Shown here: positions 8,934 to 21,319 of the stretch, piece after piece
Position numbering within the stretch: the first letter of the stretch is position 1
Layout: every line of letters starts with the position of its first letter
Made by a program: the position numbers and the translations under genes
Assembly (NCBI RefSeq): GCF_026914185.1
Contig: NC_070562.1
Location: forward strand, 7,502,001 to 7,566,000
DNA: 64,000 nucleotides
Source of the DNA: Puccinia triticina
Lineage: Eukaryota; Basidiomycota; Pucciniomycetes; Pucciniales; Pucciniaceae
Direction of reading: 5' to 3'
Notes under the pieces: model-generated
Seen by the model: only the letters and a program-made list of their open reading frames with translations
Databases searched by the model: none
Told to the model about the DNA's origin: nothing

Positions 8934-11900
8934 TCAACAAGAAGATCTTCGCGTACCCTCCTTGGGGACGGATTTATGAGAGGAGGGAACCAATTTCCGA
9001 GTCGCGGCGGCTTTCTGAGGGGCCGAGGATTTCCGAGGGGCAGCGGCAGTGTTGCAAGTTGTGGCGGAAGATTCTGGGGCCCTACTGGCCTCTATTAACT
9101 GCGATGGGGCCAATCCAGAGTTCTGGGACCTCAACTTGTCTTCCTCGGCGGCCCAATGAGCTGTCCAGTAGGCTGAGGCGCGGGCGGCAATGCGCTCCCA
9201 GTTTGCAGCTTCCAAGGGAGCGGGCTTGAAGGTACTGCGGGTGGCATCGACCGCCTCCTTATTTGGGGGTCCTCGTCGTTTTGCTGCGGGCTTTTTTGAG
9301 GCAGTTGCTGAAGATTGCAGTGGCTTCCTCGACACCAAAGGGCCAGAAGTCCCAGCTGGAACTGCTATTGGGGGATCTTTCGGGGGCAACAGAGCGGGCT
9401 GAGAGGATGCGGCAGAACTGTTCGGATCCAACAAATGGAGGGGTACAACCTTACGAGGGCAGAAACGCCTAGCCGAGGGCTGAGACGGCAAATTATGTAT
9501 GAATGGGGCGGCTGAGGCGGATCTTGCTGCTGTTGGAGGAGTTGGCTTTGAAGGCCCCAGCTGACTTTTGTTCAATCAAAGACGAATCTTGAATGGTTGG
9601 CTGGGTGGACTCGGTGGTGCTCCGTGATCATCAGAATGGGAAGCATTGTGGCTTGATTCAGCATCTGTGGATTCTTCCCCAGATTTGTCTCCACTTTCTT
9701 CAGTAGATTCGTCGCTCAAATCTTCGCTAGAGTCGTAGGAGCTGCTGGAATCATCGGATATGTTGTCACCAATATATCGGGTCTTGCTTGTCTTCTTAAC
9801 CACTTTCTTAACCGCCAAGTTTGTATTGATTTTTGGAGGTCCCGACGTGTCCGCAGTGACATACCCGCTGTCATGGATATTCAGCAAGTTGTTCATGTGA
9901 GCAAATGGGATGCCGGAGGTGATTTTTGGGTTGTCGCGGCAGATCCTTTCAAAACTTTCATTGACAAAACCAGCTTCGTCTTCAGTCCATTGTCGTGAGT
10001 AGAGCAGCCAACTGGTGTGTGGATGTGCCCCGCTGATGCTTTCAGGCACCGGGTCGACCATCTGAGCGTAACCGCCGTTAATTTGATCGTCATGCAGCCA
10101 AACGCCCGTGACACCTCGCACGTTCCTAAGCACTTTTCCCCAGTAGTGGTTGCGACCCCAATATCCTCGTGATATCAACGTGTAAACAATCCCCGATACA
10201 GTCAGTTTGAACGGCCATTCCATCTGGCCCATGAACTCAGCCTGCTCATCTTGGTCAACAATGGATGTCAGGTCAAGGTGGAAATAGAGATGAGGCGGAG
10301 GTTTTGAATCGGGGAACAAAATTATTGAGACTTCTTCTAGGAAACTGCTGGCCGGAAGGTCTTCAGGAACAGAGGTCTGACTTCGACAAGAATTCCTTGA
10401 TCGGTTGGAATTGCAACTCTGACACTGAAGGCCAGAAGTTCCAGCCAGCCCAGAAGACGCCCACCGGGCGATTAGACTCCCTGCGTTAGAATAGCTGATC
10501 GCATTGTTATCAAACATCGATTTGTCCACCTTGAGCGCAACCAAGCGGCGGTCTCCACAAGGATGCTTGATTGTCTTGTTGTGAGTGTTCCGGGGGCACG
10601 AAAACGAGCGGGTTTCCTGGACTGCAAACAGTCCTTGCAAGAACTTTGAGGAGTTTGTCTTCGGATCCAACAAGATTTCCATGAAGAAATCACATGACGC
10701 GAAATCACCGGGAACGAAGGAGTTAGGGTGTAAATTCCGAGCTGCTTCAAAGAGCTGGTTTGATCCACGGGTGAGAACAGTTTTCAAGCGGGAGTGCTCA
10801 ATGAGCTCGTTGGTCGTCCTAGAGGTGAAGTGAGAGACCAAGGTGTGGAATAGATTGGTTTTCTTGCCGCCGGGAGTTTGGAGCCAGAGGGGACTGTAGA
10901 TGGCGTATAAAGATTCCAAGGCAGCCGCCAGCCAACAACGATTTTTCCTGAGGGGATCCTTTGAGGCGGCGTAGGACATGAAAGTGGTATGCAAAGCTCG
11001 GTTGTTGTTTTGGGAATTAGGGGGCCTTCCGAGCTTGGCTCACTTGTTGGGACAATCTAGCAGTGCTTCGGTTGTGTCCGGGGGGCGGCCATCATTAATT
11101 GCAGCCCTCTGCCGTTTGGTTGGTTTGATCCACCCAATCGAGTTGGCAACATCCTTCTGATCATTTGGTTTGACACCATATCGGATGGGAATTCCCCGCA
11201 TCCGGAGAGAGTGATCCCGCTCCAAAGCCTTGAAAAAGGCGTAAAGCTCTGAAAAACCGGCCAACAAACTCTTCTTGCCCGCACTATGTTTTTGAGAGAG
11301 CGACATTAGTTGCAATTCAAAGAAATTTCAAATGGAAAGAATCAAGCAACTGACCTGAACATGTAATAAACCCAATGCATGCTCTCCTGAGCGTTTGTCG
11401 AGCTCGGAAGACCCTCATCTCCATTTGGCGAGTCCTCCAGCATCTTGCGGCGGCTTGGAAACAACATAGACTCCACGTCCGCCATGGTCCACCAATCCAG
11501 CCAAGCCTTGATCTTGGGGAACCTGCGGCGCATCTCGTCAATTTTATCGTCGTGGGTGGGCCCATTTTCCTCACACGGCTGCAATAGCGCCAAACACTTG
11601 GATTCAAGCACGGACTAGACGGAGGGAAAATGTCAGCGATTAATCAGGGAAGGATGACAGAAAACATGGAAATCTAACCTGCTCATCGGGATTAATGACC
11701 GCGCGGTTCCGCTTGACACGTGTGACTGATTGACGAAAGTGTTCACGACACCCCTTGAGTTTTTGCATTGCTTCTTTGGGGTCGGATTTGCCAAAAACGT
11801 TCATGTAGGCCGCAACAAAGCCTCGTTGCTGTGCTTTTGAGAAATCGACTATGCTACATGCCATGTTTTCGCGCTCGGTTTGCAAGAGAGAGGGTATGAG

Positions 11901-13404
11901 GAATTGCCGGAACAGTACAGAGAAGTGGATGGTGTAATATGATTCACTGAGCCCACGGATCCAGCTCAGCTGGACGGGAATCCATCGACTGATGTCGTTG
12001 CAGTACATTGAGGTGGTGAGCAAATATCCTGCAGCAAAGAATCGGTATGTGATGTTGGATATCAAGCCACCTGAGTAAAGGGTGTTGCCGTCCTTGCGAC
12101 GCTCAAGCAGCATCTGAGACATCCAATTCGTCTGGAACGTTATATGTTCTTCACCCCTCCTGCATGCTATCGAGATAATCTCCATTCCGTTCCTGTGATT
12201 GTGAGATGTAAATACATCAGTCAATCGTCGAAGAAAAAAATAGAGGATTAGTTGTTGATCCGAACTCAACAATTGCCATTGAAACAAGTCATGCATGAAC
12301 TTGTCACCCCCGTCACCACCCTTACCAGAGCCAAAATCAATCTGCCGCAGAATCTCCCGGCGAAGATGGCGCAGCCAATCCGAGTTCCCCAAGGATTCGT
12401 GAATTTCAACCACACTACTGTTTGGCTCACCAGGCCCGCCAGCCTTCCCAATCTAAATTGTACAGAATCAAACATTTCAGGTCAGTTCACCGGATGAAAA
12501 CACAAGAAATGGCAAGCAAAAGAAAGATAGGACAATACCTTGAGCTGGAGAGCGCTGGCCTTCGGGTTTGTCTTCACAGTCCCGATGAGATTATTTTTCG
12601 CCAGAGGGTCGGGTTTCTTTGAGGATGGCCATCGATGATTGTGGATGCCTCGGTGTCAGAGGAGACCCCATCCTGTCTTCTTGTGATAATTGAATCGGCA
12701 TTGTGTATCTGGACAGTCCTGCCAGTAAATCTTTCCGGGACATCGACCGGCAAGACATTTGCAGGCTGGGTTACTGCAAGAGCCCGTAAAAATATACATC
12801 AGTCTTCATTCATGGGCTGATGAAGAAGAAACAGAATCATTGACCTGCTGAGAAATTCCTCAATCTTACCGCGGCCGGTTGGCGGGGGACCAGCGTAATC
12901 ACAACCTTCCTGATCACACCGTAGAACACCTAGGCAGTAGAGTCGAACAACTTTCCACTCATCTGACTTCCCCCCATTGCTACTGCGCTTTGAGTAACCG
13001 ACTGCTCCAAAGTTTTTGATATCGGCACCGACAGAGAGCACGAAGATAATAGAACCGTTGGGGTAAAGGGGATACCCTTGCCTGTCCAAAACGCAGCCGT
13101 GGTCGATGTATGTAGTGAAGCCGTTGTCCATCGCAATTGGGAACTGCCAGTTTGCAACGTCTTCCGCATCCGCCAAAGTCGAGTCTTGATGGCAGCTGGT
13201 GGTTTTTTTGATTTTCTTGCCGCTATTGGTGGTGGATATGGTGGGATGAGAAGTGTTGGCGCTAGGTGAGATTGTCGGGGCTGAGGATATTGTCGGGGCT
13301 GAGGATAGTGGATTGGGATTGATAGGGGCAGAGGATATCGGATTGGGATTGATAGGAGTGGTGCTAATTGAGTTTTTGGCTCTGGATTTTTGCTTGCGGG
13401 GCAT
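8934..13404 (-). pseudogene. MULE transposase with N-terminal GCM-type zinc finger (copy B)
   Basis: Six exons can be traced: 12845-13404, 12539-12773, 12271-12452, 11679-12192, 11355-11614 and 8934-11283, all with GT-AG introns. The first two encode a Cys/His cluster (CDQEGC, CKCLAGRC, CPDTQC, HRGIHNH) like the WRKY-GCM1 finger. The core resembles a MULE DDE domain: GGLISNITYRF (first Asp now Asn, 12054-12056), VDFSKAQ, KGCREHFRQ, WLDWW, and TNAQESMH with the Glu. In-frame TGA codons occur at 12656-12658, 11040-11042 and 9576-9578. The third aligns with an Arg codon in copy A. The C-terminal half is acidic, then basic, and of unknown role. It is a dead copy driven from near the right terminus. 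Confidence 0.8.
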
Positions 13405-13982
13405 GGGAGCGGTGTATACTTGTTACGAAATAGTCAAGCTTATTGCATATAGCTTATCGGGTATCTATTTGGTTTATATTTGTAGGGTATGGTTTTAAGT
13501 ATCTCTATTAAGTTTGGTAGATAAGGTTGTAGGGGTGGGATTATGAGAAATGCCGAATGAAGCGATTGATCGGAGCGCTGCAGCGGGGAACCTAGATTTT
13601 CATGATCAGCCAGTCGGTAGAGGGTTTAATTGGGGCGATGGGGAGAAGTCCTAGCCCTAACTAGGTCTGTTGATACAGATAAAAGCACGATAGAGACATG
13701 TTGTGAAATGGGTGTTGTAATTTTATTTACTGGGTATGTTTTATGTAGATTTACATGCATTGTAACATGCATTGTAACTCGTGTGGCTGTAAAAGTACAG
13801 GATACCTGTCTCTGTGTTGTGTGTTACAAACTGTGATTTACAAGGGGGCAATTTACATTTGGTGGTATGTACCCGCGGCATTGTAAAATTAATTTAATTG
13901 GGCAATTTATGTAGTTTTGCAATGCATGTACTTTGCAATGGGGGGGCATTGCAAAACACAGTTTGTAAAAATCACCCACCCC

Positions 13983-14232
13983 ATATTCATACCATTTCAA
14001 TGGTTCCTTTGAAAGAAAGTATGTCTGCAATCCTGCAAAACATGTTTTTGACCCAGGCTTTGGTTTATCTCTGCATAATATCTTCCCTGGTAAGTGAAAT
14101 CCAGGTTCACGCATACATTTTTCTCCAGACTGATACAAATCCATTTTCTAAACTCTGAATCCTTGATATTTGAATTTTCTTAGATGTAATCATTGAAGAA
14201 AATTCATTCTTTTCATTCAACCTGATTACTGA
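13983..14232 (+). repeat. Repeat X, right fragment
   Basis: After the second ATATTCATA, the sequence continues exactly where 1796 stopped and follows 63778-63970 with moderate divergence. It loses clear similarity after about 14165. It ends at the copia-1 target duplication ACTGA (14228-14232). Confidence 0.8.
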
Positions 14233-14532
14233 TGTGGAGGTGTAGGGTTGTAGTTCTGTTTTGTTTCTGCTTCCAACCTGTCTTCTCACTTTCACATTCT
14301 GTGACATGTCATGTAGTGTAGTCTAGTCACCTGGGCAGCAGACGTGGAAGGCTTTTCCTCATCCTTCCACGAACTCATCTGCGCTGTGTTCTGCTGTCCC
14401 AGGTGAGCTTTTCCTTTCTTCTTCTCCTTTTTCTTTCTTTCTCAGCTTTCCTTGTTTTCTCATGATGCAATGAAACTTATCCTTCCACGAACTCATCTGC
14501 GCTGTGTTCTGCTGTCCCAGTTCACTGCAACA
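14233..14532 (+). repeat. Copia-1 5' LTR
   Basis: 300 bp, TG...CA. It contains two copies of the segment CCTTCCACGAACTCATCTGC about 110 bp apart, an internal duplication shared with the 3' LTR, so it predates insertion. Confidence 0.92.
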
Positions 14533-14545
14533 GGTTATGAGACCC
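14533..14545 (+). promoter_or_regulatory. Primer-binding site, half-tRNA iMet type
   Basis: GGTTATGAGACCC starts at the first base after the LTR. It is complementary, apart from one extra base, to the anticodon stem-loop of initiator tRNA-Met (GGGCTCATAACC). Priming from a tRNA half cut in the anticodon loop is known for Drosophila copia and yeast Ty5. Confidence 0.65.
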
Positions 14546-15650
14546 AGTTGCCTCTAGCTCGTGCACATTAAATACCAGATTACTTAGTTCGTGATTCATC
14601 CAAAGGATCAACCACTCTTTCGCTCCATCAGCACTGATGTCAACCAGCGATTCCACCGTAAAATTTGCTCCGCCTCACATGGAGCTCACATCACACCCGG
14701 CACTAAAGATCTCTGGGGTCGAACCACTCAAGGCCCCAGGTGAAAAATCAAACTATCTCGACTGGTCCGTGGTACTTGAAATTCATTTCAACGTGACTGG
14801 AGTTGGCTATATCATCGAGACTCTTCCCCAAGGCACTGCACCTACTCGACGACCTACCCAAGCGCAGGATAATCTGACCGCCACCGCCGCCATGGAAACC
14901 GCAGATGTCGCGCAGGACTGAAGCCTCAAGCCAAAGCAGGAAAGACTACGGTCGTTGAGCTTGGAGGGGGGGAAGACGATGACGACTCCGACTACTCGGG
15001 CTCGGATGACGGCCACTCTTCTCACCATCCGGCCAGAGCAGGCAATGCGGTCGTTATCGCTGAGCATACCGCAAATGCCAGCTCCATCGCCCAGCGCGAT
15101 GCAAACCTCGACTCGGGATGCTCTAACTTTATGACGCCGTATGCAGAGGCCGTCTCCAGCATCAAACCAGACCATACCGCAATTTGCCTTGCCAATCACT
15201 CGAAAGTCTCTGCTACTCATCGTGGCACTTCGACTCTTCCGCTTGACACACCAGTCTCAGTACCCACCCTCGTCGTTCCCGACCTTCACGAGCCTCTGTT
15301 GTCAATAGCAGCCATGTGCGACGCAGGTCTGACCTGCATCTTCAACAAGAACAGCTGTGACATCTTCCAGTCTGGCTCTGTTGGGGTACAAGGCAACGCC
15401 GTTGGCCAAGGATACCAAAAAGGAAATTTATATTACCTTCCATCCAACGAGGTAACATCTCTCTCTACATCCACCCACTATCAGTCTTCCATTGACACCT
15501 CTCTTCTGGGGTATCATCACCGCCTATCTCACATAGGCCTCTGGCCCCTGAAGCGCCTTTTGAAGATCAAGAACATCAAACCATCAATCATGAACGAGAT
15601 CGATGTTCAGCAATGTCCTGTGTGCGTGCAATCCAAGATGCACCGTTTAT

Positions 15651-15762
15651 CACCAGGAAAAAACAATGATCACTTGTCTGCAAGTGACATAAAAAAGTAC
15701 AAAGGGGCCTTTGTACTTTGCTATGTCACTTGTTGACAAGTGATAATTGTTTTTTCCTGGTG
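15651..15762. mobile_element. 112-bp MITE with CACCAGG ends, inside copia-1 integrase
   Basis: The ends are CACCAGGAAAAAAC... and its reverse complement. The element is almost wholly palindromic, with a TGTCACTTG-type inner arm and an AAAGTACAAAGG core. It is flanked by TAT on both sides (15648-15650, 15763-15765). Removing the element plus one TAT rejoins the integrase frame exactly (MHRLS followed by FKSHSAY). The 873-bp element at 43493 shares the terminus and a 3-bp duplication. The CAC start and 3-bp duplication suggest a CACTA-type relative. Confidence 0.85.
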
Positions 15763-17567
15763 TATCCTTCAAATCTCATTCCGCATATCGATCCGATCAA
15801 CCCGGCAAACTTATACACTCCGACGTTGGATCATTCAAGGTCCAATCCAGAGAAGGGTACAAGTACTTTGTAACCTTCATCGATGATTTCTCCAAATTTG
15901 TTTCCTTCTTTCCGATGAAATCAAAATCAGACGTGTCTTCCTGCTTCAAAATTTTTCGTGCCCACTTTGAGCGAGATGGAGCGCACAAAATCCTTGCACT
16001 GCGCTCCGATAACGGTGGTGAATACATGTCATCTGAGTTTTCTTCCTACCTGGATCAAGCTGGAATTTCACACAAGCCCGGGCCTCCGCATTCCCCCGAG
16101 CTAAACGGTGTTGCAGAACAGACAAATAAAACCATAGGGAACCTAATCCATTGTTCCCTTCTGAGTGCAGGCCTTCCCAAATTCTTTTGGGCGGATGCCC
16201 TCCGCCACGTGTCTTTCTCTCTAAACTCTGTCCCATGCTACACCCCAGCAGGTTTCAAGCCACCAAACGAGGTCCTGGACAAACCGCTCGTAAATTTGTC
16301 ATCCCTACATCCATTTGGTTGCTTGGTTTGGTACAAGGTTCCAGAAGCGGATAGGAAGAAACTCGACAAGAAAGGCCGATCAGCAATACTCCTCTCCTAT
16401 CTGGGAGACGGAAACGGGTATTGAGTATGGGATTTGGAAAGGAGGTCCGTCATAAAAACTCAAGACGTTCTCTTTGACGATCTCTCCTTCCCTTACGGTG
16501 CTGAGCTGAAACGTGAGCCATCATCTGTAGCTGTGGAACTACCTTGGCCCATTTGATATTCACCTCCTGCTCAACCGCACCGTCAACCTCCCAAATCAAT
16601 CCTGGGACCTGATCCCGTGTCTGGAAATCTACCACCACTGGATATTCCGTTGAAACCAAGATTTGACCGTCGTCTAACAGCATCTATTCATGCAGTACCG
16701 GCTCAGCGACCCTCTTCACCGGTTTTATCTCCTCTGGTCCCTTCCGCTCCCCCTCCCTCCCCCAGTTCCCCCTGCTCTCCTCCTCCCCCTCCTCCCCCCT
16801 CCCCCTCCCCTCAAGCTTCTCCCTCATATCCTTTGGTTCCCCAAGCTCCTGCACCTCTGGCTCCCTCCTCTCAACCTCAGTCTTCGATTCCAGCAGCGGC
16901 CGTTCCTCCACCACAGACTGCGGCTCTTAGGAACCCTTCGCCTCCAGCTCGTCGCTCCGGCCGTCAAAGGCGCGCTCCAGACCGCTACGGTACATGGTCA
17001 AAATCTGCATCAGCCTCTGATGAAGTCGACACCCCTAAAACCTGGAAACAGCTGCTGCGCTCACCAAACAAAGCTAAATGGCTGAAGGCGGCTGACAACG
17101 AGTTTGTCTCTCTTCTCGGCATGGACACCTGGCGATTGGTCCCTCGTCCGGCCAAGCGTAAAATCATAAAGTCCAAGTGGGTCTTTAAAATTAAACGTCG
17201 TCCCGACCATTCAATCCAAAAGCTAAAGGCAAGATTAGTTGCGATGGGGTACACCCAAGTCCACGGCGTAGACTACGACGAAGTTTTCGCACCCACCCTT
17301 CGGCAAGAAACCCTCCGCTTGATTCTGAGCTTATTGGCAATCAAGCAGTGGAAAGGCAGGCAAGTTGACTTTAAAACCGCCTTTCTGAACGGCCGTCTCA
17401 AAGAGCCTGTCTTTATGGAACAACCTCCGGGGTTTGAAGACCCAGCGCACCCAGACTGGGTCTGCGAAGTTCACCGTTCAATCTACGGCCTGAAGCAGTC
17501 CCCGCGCGAGTGGAACAAGGAGCTGCATGATGGCCGTCTACAGGCAGGTCTTACTCAGTCTCGTTAC

Positions 17568-18363
17568 TAAAAAGATAGGAGCAACTGAAAGATTGATTAC
17601 TTGTCAGATGCGCTAAGTACAAGATTTGTATCTAAGTAAAGCTATTTAATATGTGAGCTGCAAGTACCTGAAAGCAGACAGAGATCTGCCTGAGTTCTTC
17701 TAGGGAGAAGATATGAAGAAGAAGATGGGGCGATAGTTGTCGGTCTTGGGGCCGGGTCAATAATGACGGGATGAAGATCTATAACTACGCCTACATCAGT
17801 GTCTGTTTTATATCTTCTCTTTATCTGTTGGGGCTCACGAAGATCCAGTACGGCTATTGTATGATCTTTGTTTTATCTTGCCAGAGTCCGCTTGCGGTTT
17901 CCTGCGCTGCAGTTCAACCGGGCGTCTTAGCATGAATGTCTGATAGCTTGGTCTGATCTGTGAGTCTTAGCTGAGGTGCTTACTGGATGCTTTAGCTTCC
18001 GTGATTCTAGCAAGTAGCTTGTCTTGGATTTTTGGTCCAAATTGTTCTGCTAGGGTTCTGTGGTTGAACGATTCTAGGTCAGTCTCTGTTACAAGCTTTC
18101 CATTGTCTAGTCTCTTGTACTTACGAGTTTCTTGGTGCTGAGGTGTTCTCTGTTCTGGGTTCTACCGATGGCGTTGCGGCTGATTGTCTGGCTTCTGTGA
18201 TCGTGGCGATACAATTAAGCTCTGCGTCTGGGTTAGGTCTGGACTGCGAAAGGGGCTTACCTTTCTTAGCAGCTGGGGCTGGGTCTAACCGCGCGAGCTT
18301 CCTCGGGGGTTGCTGCGGGTCTGGGTCTGGGTTTGGCTCTGGGCCTGGTTCTGGATTCCTACA
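17568..18363 (-). mobile_element. Probable solo LTR in copia-1 reverse transcriptase
   Basis: A 796-bp insert is flanked by GTTAC (17563-17567 and 18364-18368). On the minus strand it starts TGTAGGAATCC and ends TTTTTA. Removal rejoins RT (LTQSRY with DPTLYF). A five-bp duplication and a TG start without coding sequence fit a solo LTR. The end is TA rather than CA. Confidence 0.6.
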
Positions 18364-18639
18364 GTTACGACCCTACCTTATACTTCACCGTAAGGAACGG
18401 CAATCTCGTTGGTGCGGTCACGGTCCACGTGGACGATCTGGCAATTGTAGGGGAGCCGCTAGTTGTAGACTCACTCATTACCTCGTTAGGTAAACGTTTC
18501 AAAATAGGAGCGGACGAGGAGCTCCATCACTTCTTGTCGATGAAGATTGAGCGCGACTTTGACAACAAGGCAGTCTAACTTTCCCAGCCGCACTATATCA
18601 CCGACATGCAGAAACAATTTCTAGTCGATGTGGTGGACA

Positions 18640-19460
18640 ATCTGGTACACGCGGAGGAATCAAGTTTTTTGCCGCGCAGGGCGCGCGCCAGAGGACGTCA
18701 GGATTCAAGACATCAAGGCATCAAGTTCCCAGCCCTCAAGGCTTCCTCAAGATTCAATGGCGCGGCGTGGCGCGCATCCTCAAGGCGTTTCAGGTTTTTC
18801 TTTTCCCTTCTTTTCTCTCCTTTTGTTGATGGTTTTGTTTTCCCTTCTTTTCTTTTCATCATGTTTGTTATTTTCTTCTTTCACTCTGCGCGCGTTGGAC
18901 AGGTCTTTTGATGAGGAGGGTTGGTCTTGGTTTTGTTGTGTTGTGTTTTGTGCTTTCTTTTGTTTCTTGTTTTGTTGTAGCGCGCGTGTGCGCGCTAGGT
19001 TGTGATGAGCTGTCTGTAGATGTCACAAGCTCCAGAGTTTGAGTTCAGTTTGAACTCCGGCTTTGGAGCGGCATGGACCCACTCTGAACCATAAAAATCT
19101 CAGTCATCCACCAATTTCTAAAGTTTAAGTCTTGGCATACAGTCTGCCCAAAGGTTCACGTCTTGAAGTTCATTCTCCCCGCAACGCTGGTCTCTTCCCC
19201 CTCCTTGGTTTAGATCACATCCCGCCGGCAGTATCCCCGGCTAAATTCTCAACAAAAATCGCCGACGCGCATCTCCAGCCATCAGAAAAATCACCCCCCC
19301 CCCCAACGCTACAAGTTTCTCTCTCTGCGCTCATTCTCGGCCAATCACCGGAGGGCATACTTATCACTTCTCCTCTTTTTTTTTATTCCCCTCCTCGAAC
19401 TGCTGCCGGCCTAGCACTGGCCAGAGTTCTATATCAAACCCCCGATCTCAGTCCGTACTC
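18640..19460. mobile_element. Undefined insert in copia-1 between RT and RNase H
   Basis: RT coding is recognisable to about 18640 (MQKQFLVDVVD) and resumes near 19460 (TPTDSVFKDL). Between lie about 800 bp with GCGCGC-rich clusters and CT-rich blocks. Exact ends and a duplication were not found, so the class is unknown. Confidence 0.5.
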
Positions 19461-20261
19461 CTACCGATTCCGTTTTCAAAGATCTAGTACCCCGCAAAGC
19501 AGGCGAGAAATCGTCCCCCGGTCCTTACCCCCAGCTGGTTGGTGCCCTTCTCTGGGCATCTCAATGCACGCGCCCGGATGTGTCCTTCGCAATCAACAGA
19601 CTCTCTCAGTTTCTACGGGACCCCTCGGAAGCTCACTGGCGCGCAGCTGTTAGGGTACTCCACTACTTAATCTCTACCAAAGACCTTTGTCTGCGACTTG
19701 GAGGTTCCCTGACCTGCTCTGGTTTCTCGGATTCGGACTGGGCTGAAGACCGCCATGAAAGGAAATCAACATCTGGATACACCTTCCGCCTTGGTGATGG
19801 CGCTATCTGCTGGAAATCTCGGAAGCAAGCCACGGTTTCACTCTCCAGCACAGAGGCTGAGTACAAAGCCATGTCCGACTCGTGTAAAGAAGGACTATGG
19901 TTAAGGTACATTTTGACGGAACTCAAACTTCACCCGTGCTCCGCAATCCCTCTTCATGTTGACAACGCTGGAGCAGAAGCGCTTGCAAAGAATCCTGAGC
20001 ATCACGCGCGCACCAAACACATCGACGCTCGGTATCACTTCTCACGTGAATGTGTCAAAAGCGGGAAGATCACGGTACTCCATGTCTCAACAAGAGACAT
20101 GCTTGCAGACATGTTAACCAAGCCTCTCAACCGGGTTCTTCTGGAGGAACATCGTGCGCGCTTTGGGGTAGTCTAGTTATTCTCTTTTCTTTTTTTTTTT
20201 TCTCTCTCCATTTCTTCTGTTTTCTTTTGTTTTCCTTTTTCAGGTTCTCAGCAAGGGGGGG

Positions 20262-20561
20262 TGTTGAGGTGTAGGGTTGTAGTTCTGTTTTGTTTCTGCT
20301 TCCAACCTGTCTTCTCAATTTCACATTCTGTGACATGTCATGTAGTGTAGTCTAGTCACCTGGGCAGCAGACATGGAAGGCTTTTCCTCATCCTTCCACG
20401 AACTCATCTGCGCTGTGTTCTGCTGTCCCAGATGAGCTTTTCCTTTCTTCTTCTCCTTTTTCTTTCTTTCTCAGCTTTCCTTGTTTTCTCATGATGCAAT
20501 GAAACTTATCCTTCCACGAACTCATCTGCGCTGTGTTCTGCTGTCCCAGTTCACTGCAACA
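20262..20561 (+). repeat. Copia-1 3' LTR
   Basis: 300 bp, very close to the 5' LTR. Examples of differences are TGTT against TGTG at the start, and CAGATGAGC against CAGGTGAGC internally. It is preceded by a polypurine tract at 20253-20261. The near-identity means recent insertion relative to the decay in its coding region. Confidence 0.92.
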
Positions 20562-20566
20562 ACTGA

Positions 20567-21319
20567 CACACCACTGTTTCATATTTTTGACTTTTGAATT
20601 TTTTCATATTCCTGACATATTTGAACTCAAACCTCTAAAACTCATCCTGTCTGATGTCTTTCTCCTTCTTCTCATGGGGGCTGTTTCTCCTCTTGTCTGG
20701 TTCAACTTTCTGTTACTTCTTCTTTTGGGTGTCATCTTATTTGCTTGTCTTGCTTTTGTTTCTAACTTTCTTTTGATGGTTCTCTCCCTCACTTGGCTTC
20801 ATTATGTTTTTCTTCTTCACCTGATGCCTGCTTTCCATTTTTCTAATTTTTTAGTCAATGTTCCCTATCCTTTAATACTCCTCTTTCACTTAATTTGGGT
20901 GCTCAATGCTATTTGGATTTTTGATTCAATACATTCCCCAATCAGATAGTTTCAACAATTGAGCAAAACAGGAACTCACAATCTCAAACAGAAGTGGCAA
21001 CTAAAAAAATACGGCTCAAAAGCTAGTAAGTAGAACATGTTGCCATTCTGTTGGAAAGTTGGAAAAAACAATAGATATGAAAAGCAGACAAAGATTCCCT
21101 TAACCAACTACTACAACTACAGGCGCTGATGTTACAACTGAATTAATTGGTAAAATTAAGCTGACTGAATTGGATTAGATGCAGTTTTCAATTTGTAACT
21201 GGCTTCATAGTATCTACAAAAGCAATGGTAGGTTTGACAATTAATATCCAGAGTTTAGTTTCAATGCTGGACCGGGGAGAAAAAATAGGGAAAGAGGACA
21301 AAAGAATGAAGAAACCTGA
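20567..21319. other. Non-coding or unrecognised, right of copia-1
   Basis: AT- and T-rich sequence. The open frame at 20533-20949 is very hydrophobic (Leu/Phe-rich), a consequence of T-rich composition, and starts inside the LTR. It is not taken as a gene. Similarity to repeat X is no longer visible here. Confidence 0.4.

Larger units (their letters stand above)
1797..13982 (-). mobile_element. MULE-like DNA transposon B (5.6 kb without nested inserts)
   Basis: The terminal inverted repeats are 36 bp at each end, about 28 of 36 matching: GGGGCTGTTGATTTTT inward from 1797 and GGGGTGGGTGATTTTT inward from 13982. The element is flanked by the 9-bp duplication ATATTCATA (1788-1796 and 13983-13991). 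Removing it rejoins repeat X as seen uninterrupted at 63600-63880. Both subterminal regions are packed with TTGCAA/TTGTAA words, possible transposase sites. It encodes a GCM-finger transposase on the minus strand, starting near the right end. Nine-bp duplications are typical of Mutator-like elements. Without the Helitrons at 1986-8571 the element is 5,600 bp. Confidence 0.88.
14637..20176 (+). pseudogene. Copia-1 gag-pol polyprotein, broken
   Basis: It starts at the ATG at 14637, but most of gag is lost: the frame stops at 14921 and the next pieces shift frame. Protease and integrase resume near 15115 (DSGCSNFMTP; HHRLSH...CPVC), then HSDVG, RSDNGGEY and NGVAEQ, giving a complete DDE triad. 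Integrase reads through to TGA at 16422-16424. A Pro/Ser-rich linker precedes RT (16990-17567; 18369-18640, with HVDDL). RNase H runs 19460-20176 with LSSTEAEYKA and ADMLTKPL. Inserts at 15651-15762, 17568-18363 and about 18640-19460 cut it. Not functional. Confidence 0.9.
14233..20561 (+). mobile_element. Ty1/copia retrotransposon, copia-1
   Basis: Two 300-bp LTRs (14233-14532 and 20262-20561) flank a degenerate gag-pol. Both begin TGTKGAGGTGTAGGG and end GCAACA. The 5-bp duplication ACTGA lies at 14228-14232 and 20562-20566. A primer-binding site follows the left LTR and a G-run polypurine tract (20253-20261) precedes the right LTR. Gene order protease, integrase, RT, RNase H is that of Ty1/copia. 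Three later insertions interrupt it. Confidence 0.93.

Noticed and set aside
16684..16914. Glu/Arg-rich minus-strand open frame opposite the copia-1 linker
   Set aside because: Shadow of a Pro/Ser-rich, CT-rich coding segment on the plus strand.
20533..20949. Hydrophobic open frame suggesting a membrane protein
   Set aside because: Starts within the LTR and reflects T-rich composition.
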